Positions 7,247 through 12,780 of a stretch of DNA of 12,780 nucleotides are shown piece by piece. The DNA lies in the NCBI GenBank assembly GCA_002420145.1, contig DIHL01000094.1, forward strand, positions 1-12,780. Direction: 5' to 3'. Position numbers and translations under genes: made by a program. How positions within the stretch are numbered: the stretch's first letter is position 1; the number at the start of each line of letters is the position of its first letter. The notes below the pieces were generated by a model. It did no database searches. It worked only from the letters and a program-made list of their open reading frames with translations, and had not been told where the DNA came from. Source of the DNA: Bacteroidetes bacterium UBA5697. Lineage in GTDB: Bacteria > Bacteroidota > Bacteroidia > B-17B0 > Aurantibacillaceae.

Positions 7247-7482
7247 TATTTCATTTTTTCGCAAACAATAGCGTATAAATCTCGCACTGTTTGAGTATTT
7301 TTTAAATCATCTGCACTAAGTTGCACATCAAAATTAGCATCAATAAATGCAATAATAATTAAAGCATACATAGAACTCCAATTTTTAATCTCTCTGTAAT
7401 TTGTATCTGGAAAAACCGTATTAGGTTCCACATCTTCAAATTCTGTAACTAACTGATTTGTAAATTCCTCTGCTGATATCAT
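7246..7482 (-). CDS. Acyl carrier protein, atypical attachment motif
   Basis: Small acidic acyl carrier protein, 78 residues, four-helix type. The phosphopantetheine serine is predicted as Ser37 in N-W-S-S-M-Y-A-L (34-41), where Ser-Ser-Met replaces the usual Asp-Ser-Leu at the start of helix II. The rest follows the ACP pattern: F-I-D-A-N-F-D-V-Q-L-S-A-D-D-L in the middle, then T-V-R-D-L-Y-A-I-V. It lies between two KAS III genes, 11 nt after the upstream one and overlapping the downstream one as TAATG, so it is most likely the private carrier for both synthases, the SDR and perhaps the GNAT enzyme. The missing Asp before the serine may alter recognition by the phosphopantetheinyl transferase or by housekeeping fatty-acid enzymes. 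The family is clear; the acyl chain carried is unknown. Confidence 0.88.
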   Translation of the reverse strand: MISAEEFTNQLVTEFEDVEPNTVFPDTNYREIKNWSSMYALIIIAFIDANFDVQLSADDLKNTQTVRDLYAIVCEKMK

Positions 7483-7493
7483 AATTTCTATTT

Positions 7494-8474
7494 TTAATAT
7501 TCAATAACTGTTGCTCCCCAACTATACCCTATACCAAAACCTGCAACTAAAACTTTCATTCCTTTTTTTAAAACCCCTTGTTCTTTAGCATCCTTTAAAG
7601 CTACTGGAATAGTTGAAGATACAGAATTTCCAAACTGCTCTATATTCACAAAAAATTTTTCTTTAGGAATTTTGCATTTTCTTCTTATCACATCTAACAT
7701 AAAATAACTAGCCTGATGAAAAACAAATAAATCAATATCATCAATCGTATAATTATGTTTCAATAAAATGTCCTGTACTAGTTTAGGCACTGTTTTAACT
7801 GCAAATACAAAAATTTCGGTACTCTGCATTTTCATATGTCCTAATGGCATATTATTTTCTTGAAGCTTCTCTATTGTTTGAGGGTTTCGTGAAGCACTGT
7901 GGTCAACTATTAAATTATGATATCCACTTCCATCAGTTCCAAAAATAAAATGCTCGTTATAAGTAGCTTTAGTAATTATAGTTGCGGTGCCTATATCACT
8001 AAAAATACTTTTTAATTCTAAATCGTCTTTATGAATAACAGTTGTCGCCATATCTGCTGTTAAAAACAACACCTTTTGACTCATTCCACTAGTTAAATAA
8101 GCATTTGCCATTCCTAAACCATAAATATAGCCAGAACAACCATAAGGCAAATCGACACAGGCAATATTTTTATTTAATCCTAACCTATGTTGAATTAAGC
8201 AAGATGTAGATGGTCCTTTATGGTCAAACCCTTCTGAACAAAAAATCAAAAAATCAATGTCACTTCTATCAATAGAATAATCCTGAAAAAGAGTTTCAGC
8301 AGCTTTTACGGCCATATCAGAGGAAATTTCGCCAGGAGCCGATAAGTAGCGTTTTTTTATTCCCGTATTTTTAAATATCTGCTCACTTGAAACATTAAAT
8401 TGAAGAGACAAATCCTCATTTGTTAATATTTTTTTAGGCAAATAAGTAGATATGTGATTTATAGAAATAGCCAT
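7494..8474 (-). CDS. Ketoacyl-ACP synthase III (FabH-like), first of two
   Basis: KAS III-family condensing enzyme, 326 residues, first gene of the minus-strand operon. Triad: Cys113 (P-Y-G-C-S-G-Y), His253 (V-F-H-Q-A-S) and Asn283 (F-G-N-S-V-S-S-T-I-P). The glycine-rich G-F-G-I-G-Y-S-W-G lies at 312-320. The N-terminal N-T-G-I-K-K-R (36-42) is the usual dimer/substrate-tunnel motif. It is clearly paralogous to the second synthase but well diverged, so the two probably accept different primers or act at different steps. Role (inference): condense a short acyl-CoA with malonyl loaded on the neighbouring ACP. The ATG at 8474 is preceded by an AT-rich leader that carries two short inverted repeats. 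Three-residue context and the next ATG far downstream leave little doubt about the start. Confidence 0.9.
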   Translation of the reverse strand: MAISINHISTYLPKKILTNEDLSLQFNVSSEQIFKNTGIKKRYLSAPGEISSDMAVKAAETLFQDYSIDRSDIDFLIFCSEGFDHKGPSTSCLIQHRLGLNKNIACVDLPYGCSGYIYGLGMANAYLTSGMSQKVLFLTADMATTVIHKDDLELKSIFSDIGTATIITKATYNEHFIFGTDGSGYHNLIVDHSASRNPQTIEKLQENNMPLGHMKMQSTEIFVFAVKTVPKLVQDILLKHNYTIDDIDLFVFHQASYFMLDVIRRKCKIPKEKFFVNIEQFGNSVSSTIPVALKDAKEQGVLKKGMKVLVAGFGIGYSWGATVIEY

Positions 8475-8479
8475 ATGTA

Positions 8480-8519
8480 TAAGGTAAATTTATACAATAA
8501 CCTTAATAGTTTTACTATT
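8480..8519. repeat. Two adjoining short inverted repeats upstream of the KAS operon
   Basis: TAAGGT (8480-8485) pairs with ACCTTA (8500-8505) across a 14-base spacer, and AATAGT (8505-8510) pairs with ACTATT (8514-8519) across three bases. Both lie 6-45 nt upstream of the first operon ATG at 8474, the usual place for an operator or leader hairpin. Arms of six bases can occur by chance in DNA this AT-rich, so function is uncertain. No clear -33/-7 promoter pair was found for this operon. Confidence 0.3.
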
Positions 8520-8602
8520 TGGGTCAATATTTTTTTATGCTCCTTTTTTTTAAGAACTTACTCATCAAAACCCCAAGTTCAAAAATTAGTTTTTGTTTTT
8601 TT

Positions 8603-8633
8603 TTTGCTTTTCAATCAAACAAGTCTATATTAG
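8603..8633 (+). promoter_or_regulatory. Candidate Bacteroidota-type promoter for the small secreted protein
   Basis: TTTG at 8603-8606 is followed after 19 bases by TATATTAG at 8626-8633, which matches the Bacteroidota -7 box TAnnTTTG with one mismatch. The spacing fits the primary sigma factor of this phylum. The boxes end about 24 nt before the ATG at 8658, leaving a short leader. A run of ten T bases ends within the -33 box. Confidence 0.45.
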
Positions 8634-8657
8634 CATAAATATTTAAAAACTATTATC

Positions 8658-9053
8658 ATGAAAAAAATTCTTTCAATTGCTTGTTTAGCAATCTTAATGT
8701 TTTCTTTTAAAGCTCATGCTCAATCTAATATCACTTGGACTTTAAAGGATAATTTTGCAAAAGGGGCAATCAAAACAACAACTGTATTAAATTCTAATTT
8801 TTCTGGACTTAGTTCAAAAGAAAATGCTATTGCGTTTGTTCAAAAGTTAAAAGCAAATCCAGAGGTTGCTTCTTGCGATATCATTACCAATACAGGTTCA
8901 AGTTGTGATGTGAAATTAGTAATGAAAAAAGCTCATGACAAAATGTATTATGTTAATATGGCACAAAAATTAGGGGTAGCTTATATCGAAGTAAATGGTC
9001 AGAAAAAAACGCCAGCTCAATTTATTATTGATAAAAGAAATAAAAAGAAATAA
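8658..9053 (+). CDS. Small secreted protein of unknown function
   Basis: 131 residues with a clear Sec signal peptide: basic M-K-K, a hydrophobic core to about residue 17 and a type I cleavage site after A-H-A (21). Cys9 lies too early and lacks a lipobox, so this is not a lipoprotein. The mature part, about 110 residues, has a likely alpha/beta pattern: a strand, a helix around S-S-K-E-N-A-I-A-F-V-Q-K-L, then strands with two cysteines (C-D-I-I-T and S-S-C-D-V), another helix and a last strand. The helix/strand order and the N-P-E-V turn recall small ferredoxin-like folds, but the resemblance is too weak for a family call. The C-terminus is very basic (K-R-N-K-K-K). It is probably periplasmic. 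It has its own promoter and terminator, so it looks like an independent unit. Not recognised. Confidence 0.8.
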   Translation: MKKILSIACLAILMFSFKAHAQSNITWTLKDNFAKGAIKTTTVLNSNFSGLSSKENAIAFVQKLKANPEVASCDIITNTGSSCDVKLVMKKAHDKMYYVNMAQKLGVAYIEVNGQKKTPAQFIIDKRNKKK

Positions 9054-9069
9054 TTCAAGCTCAGTTAAT

Positions 9070-9097
9070 AAAAAGCGCCTCAATAGGCGCTTTTTTT
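9070..9097 (+). terminator. Rho-independent terminator
   Basis: AGCGCCT (9074-9080), loop CAAT, AGGCGCT (9085-9091) form a perfect GC-rich stem in otherwise AT-rich DNA, extended by A/T pairs to 9070 and 9095 and followed by a T-run to 9097. It lies about 17 nt after the stop of the small secreted protein gene. The A-run on the 5' side would also allow termination on the minus strand. Confidence 0.88.
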
Positions 9098-9162
9098 ATT
9101 AAAAGATTTTCTCTTTATTACAGTATTTCTTTTATTTTTACATGGTAAGCAACTATTAACTA

Positions 9163-11100
9163 ATGATACTTTACTTTAAAGAACATAAAAACGTTTTTTT
9201 TACCTTTCTGGTTTTAGTTTTTTTATTTTACGGAAACTCTCTTAAAAACAAATATGCCTTAGATGATGATTACATCACGGTAACCAATTTTCCTGAAAAA
9301 GGCAAAGAATTTAACCCTAACCACAAATTAGTTTCAAAAGGATTTAAAGGAATAGCTAAAATTTGGAGAAGTAGATATGCTCACGACAGTGAAGGCTCAT
9401 TTGATTATAGACCTGTGACTACTTCAACTTTTGCAATAGAGTACGGAATATTTGGTCAAAACCCTTTTGTAAGTCATTTAGTTAATTTGCTTTTGTACTT
9501 TATTACTGTTTGGTTATTATTTTGCATTCTCCTAAAATTATTTGAAGATTATAAATTTAAGTTTGACTTAGCTTTTATTACCGCTTTTATTTTTTTAATA
9601 CACCCTATTCACTCAGAAGTAGTAAACAACTTAAAATGCAGAGATGAATTACTAGCTTTTTTGTTTGGCATTAGCGCGTTATGGTACGGTTTAGAGGCAA
9701 TAAAAAAACCTAATATAAAAAACATTGTCCTAATTGTTTTATTGCTAACACTGGGGCTTCTTTCGAAACGAAATGCCATACTGTTTTTTGCTGTTATCCC
9801 TTTGTGTTATTTACTATTCAGGAAGGTGAATTTTAAAATCATTTTAATATGCGCTCTTTCTGTTATTTTTATTTATTATTTAGCAGTTCTCGTTAGAAAT
9901 CGTTTGGTGACAGAAAAACCTATTCGCTTTTTTTATCATTTTGAAAACCCTTTGTATACCGATCATGTTTCATTTTTTCAAAAAATAATTGTAGGGATTA
10001 AAACTCTAGGCTTTTATGTGAAATTTTTAATAATACCGTATCCATTTAGGAACTATTATGGGTTTAATACATTTGACGTCACAACCAGTTTAAATGTTTA
10101 TTTTTTAATTGGTGCTGGATTTCTTACCTCAGCAGGATACTTTATTTATAAACTAAGAAATAAAATATTGTTATTTTCTGTTCTTCTTTTTCTTGGTTTA
10201 ATAGTTCCGTTTTTAAATGTAGGTATTCCAGCTCCAGGTATTTTAGGCGAACGATTTGCATACTTTGCTTCTTTTGGCTTTGCATTAATCATTGCTTTTA
10301 TATTTACTCATTATTTCCACACAATTAATTTTAAAACAATAGCAAGCCTTTTTTCAAAACCTTTAATTTATATTACAGTGCTTTCAGTAGTTTTTATGAT
10401 TTATTCGTGGGACAGAAATACTGACTGGCATAATAAATTAACATTATTTGAAGCAGACATTAAGCATCAAGAACATTCAGCTAAAGCCAATAGTTTATTA
10501 GCAAATGAGTATTTTGAGATGTTACGATTACCAAATAAAAAATACCCAAACAACATATTAGTTCAAAAATGCATCAAACACTACACTCAAGCTATAAAAA
10601 ACGACTCTACACTTTATTCAGCATATAATAATGTTGGCGTAGTATATTACTCTTACTTAAATGATATACCAAATGCTAAAAAATATTTCTCTCTTGCTAT
10701 CACAAAAAGACCAAAATATTCTCAAGCATATGAAAATCTAGGCAACTGTTATAAGCAAGAAAAAAACATAAAAAAATCATACGAATGCTATATGAAAGCA
10801 ATCGGATATAATCCTAAACAATTTACGGCTTTTTCAGCTGCGATTGATTTGTTTTTTGGACAAAAAGAGTACGATAAAACATTACATATTATTAAGATAG
10901 CTCAACAAAACTTCCCCGATAATTATGAGTTAATTGCGCAAGAAGCTAATTGTAACTTGATGAAAAAAGACACATTAAGTGCGATAGAAAAATATAAAGA
11001 AGCGTATGACTTAATGCCTAATTCTAATTTAGCACAATATATCGCCAAAAAATACATGGAAATTGGAGATACTGTTAATGCTAAAAAATATCAGTACTAA
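9163..11100 (+). CDS. TMTC-like membrane glycosyltransferase (GT-C type) with C-terminal TPR repeats
   Basis: 645 residues: about 11-12 transmembrane segments (from 10-23 to about 399-415), then a soluble TPR region (about 440-640) with repeats near 484-517, 519-551 and 589-620. It resembles the TMTC family, eukaryotic ER O-mannosyltransferases that use dolichol-P-mannose and have relatives in bacteria. Matching marks are D-D-D at 34-36 in the first outer loop after helix 1 (the GT-C acidic motif), Y-R-P (82-84) followed by F-G-Q-N-P-F..H-L-V-N-L-L-L-Y, H-P-I-H-S-E-V-V (147-154), G-E-R-F-A-Y-F-A-S-F-G (362-372) and W-D-R-N-T-D-W (416-422). Predicted role: transfer of a sugar from polyprenyl phosphate to a protein or glycan outside the inner membrane, with the TPR part binding the acceptor or partners. 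It is followed after 13 nt by a paralogue. A catalytic role is inferred, not shown. Confidence 0.82.
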   Translation: MILYFKEHKNVFFTFLVLVFLFYGNSLKNKYALDDDYITVTNFPEKGKEFNPNHKLVSKGFKGIAKIWRSRYAHDSEGSFDYRPVTTSTFAIEYGIFGQNPFVSHLVNLLLYFITVWLLFCILLKLFEDYKFKFDLAFITAFIFLIHPIHSEVVNNLKCRDELLAFLFGISALWYGLEAIKKPNIKNIVLIVLLLTLGLLSKRNAILFFAVIPLCYLLFRKVNFKIILICALSVIFIYYLAVLVRNRLVTEKPIRFFYHFENPLYTDHVSFFQKIIVGIKTLGFYVKFLIIPYPFRNYYGFNTFDVTTSLNVYFLIGAGFLTSAGYFIYKLRNKILLFSVLLFLGLIVPFLNVGIPAPGILGERFAYFASFGFALIIAFIFTHYFHTINFKTIASLFSKPLIYITVLSVVFMIYSWDRNTDWHNKLTLFEADIKHQEHSAKANSLLANEYFEMLRLPNKKYPNNILVQKCIKHYTQAIKNDSTLYSAYNNVGVVYYSYLNDIPNAKKYFSLAITKRPKYSQAYENLGNCYKQEKNIKKSYECYMKAIGYNPKQFTAFSAAIDLFFGQKEYDKTLHIIKIAQQNFPDNYELIAQEANCNLMKKDTLSAIEKYKEAYDLMPNSNLAQYIAKKYMEIGDTVNAKKYQY

Positions 11101-11113
11101 AAACAAAAAACAA

Positions 11114-12780
11114 ATGAAGTATTTAGATTATATATATGAAAAGAAATTTATTCTCTTTTTCCTTATATCGTTTTTACTTTATGGTAACACCCTTAATAAT
11201 GGTTACGCAATTGACGATCAATTTGTAACCGAAAATAGCTATACAAACAAAGGGTTAAAATCAGTAAAAAAAATATTCACTTCATATTATGCTGAAAATG
11301 ATGGAAAAAATAATTATGAATATAGACCAATTGTAAAAATATCATTTGCAATTGAACATCAATTTTTTGGAGTGAAACCTTGGGTTGGGCATTTAATTAA
11401 CGTTATTTTATATAGCATCTGCTTATTATTACTTTTCAAAGTTCTTCGTTCTATTTTTCACAATTACTCAGAATCATTTAGCTTACTCATAACCATTATA
11501 TTTGCATTTATACCTACACATTCGGAAGTTGTTGCGAGTTTAAAAAATAGAGATATTTTAATTTGTTTTATATTTTGCATGTTCATTTTTATTCATTTAG
11601 AATCTTTTTTTAGAACTGGAAAATATCGCTTTTTAATTTATACACTTATCTTTTCAGCTCTTTCGTTCTTAACAAAGTTCGATATTTTGCCATTCTTTAT
11701 TATCATTCCTTTGGTGCTATATAAAAAATATAAGACAAAACTCATCCCAATAACCTTAAGCATTTCTATTTTTACGATTGGTTTCTTTATATTCAGATTT
11801 TTGAAACGCTCGCTACTTGAAAAAGGGATGAGTGAGCGAATTTTCAAATACCATGAAAACCCGCTATTCTTTGACGAATCATGGGAACTAAAAATCTCTA
11901 CAGCATTTAACGCCTTAGGCTTTTATATAAAAATGCTATTATTCCCTAATAAAATGGTTTGTTATTATGGGTATAATACATTAGATACCTATAACTTTAT
12001 TTCATTGTATTCCATATTAGGTATGTTAATTTGCCTAGTAATGATTTATTATTTCTTTAAACTTTTTAAAACAGAAAATCCATTTTGGTATGTTATTGTA
12101 TTTTTTGGGATTGGAATTTCTATGTATTTAAATATAGTTAGAGTTGTTCCTGGCATAGTAGCAGATCGTTTCCTTTTTTTCTCTTCTATTGGATTTGCAA
12201 TTTTAGTAGGATATATGCTTTTATTCTTTTTAAATAAAAATACACATATCGTTTCTTTACAAAGCACAAATTCAAATTTCAAAATAGTATCCTTAATTAT
12301 ACTAGTGTGTTATTCTTATTCTGTTATTTCAAGAAACACAGAATGGAAAAACAGAGTTACACTTTACGGCGCTGACATAAAAAAAATGCCATCTTCTGTT
12401 GCACTTAATCTATTATATAGTAATGAAATTTTAGTGAATCTAAAAAATCCTAATTTCTTTAAAGATGAGCAAACCAAAACAAATTATATCAGCACAGCAA
12501 CTTCTTCCTTAAATAATGTTCTAAAAATCGATTCATTAAATACAACGGCATTGAATAATTTAGCATTTATAAAACAAAGTGTATATTATGATTTTTCAGG
12601 AGCAATTCCACTTTATCAAAAAGCATTAGCAATTGATTCAACTAAATTTGAAATTCAATTTAATTTATGTTACTGTTTATTTAAAACATCAAACTTTCAA
12701 TTAGCTCAAGATTTAGCACTAAAAATGTTTATGGAAAACTCAACTAATCAACAAGTTTTGGATTTAATGAGTTATATACA
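11114..12780 (+). CDS. TMTC-like membrane glycosyltransferase with TPR repeats, second copy, cut by window edge
   Basis: Open frame from ATG 11114 to the right edge, about 555 codons without a stop; the C-terminus is missing. It is colinear with the preceding gene: helix 1, then G-N-T-L-N-N-G-Y-A-I-D-D-Q (24-36) with the acidic pair Asp34-Asp35, then Y-R-P-I, F-F-G-V-K-P-W..H-L-I-N-V-I-L-Y, P-T-H-S-E-V-V, A-D-R-F-L-F-F-S-S-I-G-F and S-R-N-T-E-W. TPR-like helices follow near the edge (A-L-N-N-L-A-F and A-I-P-L-Y-Q-K-A-L). It starts 13 nt after the first copy's stop, so both form one operon from tandem duplication, now strongly diverged. The third Asp of the D-D-D is Gln here, which may change donor or acceptor use. 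Predicted to be an inner-membrane GT-C enzyme, same caveats as its neighbour. Confidence 0.82.
   Translation, partial: MKYLDYIYEKKFILFFLISFLLYGNTLNNGYAIDDQFVTENSYTNKGLKSVKKIFTSYYAENDGKNNYEYRPIVKISFAIEHQFFGVKPWVGHLINVILYSICLLLLFKVLRSIFHNYSESFSLLITIIFAFIPTHSEVVASLKNRDILICFIFCMFIFIHLESFFRTGKYRFLIYTLIFSALSFLTKFDILPFFIIIPLVLYKKYKTKLIPITLSISIFTIGFFIFRFLKRSLLEKGMSERIFKYHENPLFFDESWELKISTAFNALGFYIKMLLFPNKMVCYYGYNTLDTYNFISLYSILGMLICLVMIYYFFKLFKTENPFWYVIVFFGIGISMYLNIVRVVPGIVADRFLFFSSIGFAILVGYMLLFFLNKNTHIVSLQSTNSNFKIVSLIILVCYSYSVISRNTEWKNRVTLYGADIKKMPSSVALNLLYSNEILVNLKNPNFFKDEQTKTNYISTATSSLNNVLKIDSLNTTALNNLAFIKQSVYYDFSGAIPLYQKALAIDSTKFEIQFNLCYCLFKTSNFQLAQDLALKMFMENSTNQQVLDLMSYI

Noticed and set aside
7247..7264. 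ATG at 7264 as start of the second KAS III gene
   Set aside because: It would overlap the ACP gene by 19 nt and add six residues with no family resemblance; the TAATG junction at 7246 fits the rest of the operon better.
8596..8605. Run of ten T bases as a phase-variation tract
   Set aside because: It lies at the upstream edge of the -33 box, so length changes would not alter promoter spacing, and such runs are common in DNA this AT-rich.
9142..9159. ATG at 9142 as the start of the first TMTC-like gene
   Set aside because: It is in frame with 9163 but meets a stop after five codons, so 9163 is the first usable start.
11638..12282. Minus-strand open frames at 11638-11847 and 12049-12282
   Set aside because: They lie antisense inside the TMTC-like reading frame that runs unbroken from 11114 to the edge; their products have no family features.
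1..12780. CRISPR array, tRNA or rRNA genes, insertion sequences, attachment sites
   Set aside because: No regularly spaced repeats, cloverleaf-like segments, transposase motifs or terminal repeats were seen, and no gap between genes is longer than about 185 bases.

Overview
The window is strongly AT-rich. Genes sit tightly together, Shine-Dalgarno sequences are weak or absent, and one intergenic promoter resembles the Bacteroidota -33/-7 type (TTTG / TAnnTTTG). With the protein families present, this points to a low-GC member of the Bacteroidota, most likely the Flavobacteriia. That assignment is inference; no rRNA or other marker gene is present. Both ends of the window cut through genes.

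Layout: (1) 1-1601 holds two divergent PAPS-type sulfotransferases. The left one is cut by the edge. The right one has a P-loop that reads upstream of its first ATG without any ATG, GTG, TTG or CTG start. (2) 1602-3895 holds three Asp/Asn beta-hydroxylase-domain (AspH/LpxO/OlsC family) iron-2-oxoglutarate oxygenases. Two are tandem paralogues on the minus strand and one is divergent on the plus strand, with a bulged inverted repeat between them. (3) 3892-8474 is one compact minus-strand operon, in transcription order KAS III-like synthase, acyl carrier protein, second KAS III-like synthase, FabG-like SDR reductase, polyprenyl-phosphate-type GT2 glycosyltransferase and GNAT acyltransferase. Several junctions overlap by 1-4 nt. 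(4) 8658-9053 is a small secreted protein in its own unit, with a good rho-independent terminator. (5) 9163 to the right edge holds two tandem TMTC-like proteins, each with a multi-spanning GT-C type membrane part followed by TPR repeats. The second runs off the window.

How the genes may work together (inference): the KAS/ACP/SDR genes could make a short beta-hydroxyacyl-ACP, which the GNAT enzyme transfers to an amino sugar. The GT2 enzyme could load a sugar onto polyprenyl phosphate. The TMTC-like GT-C proteins could then move such a lipid-linked sugar to a protein or glycan acceptor outside the inner membrane. The sulfotransferases and AspH-type oxygenases would add sulfate and hydroxyl groups. 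The window thus looks like part of a cell-surface glycan or glycolipid decoration locus. The cassette's product is not known from the sequence.
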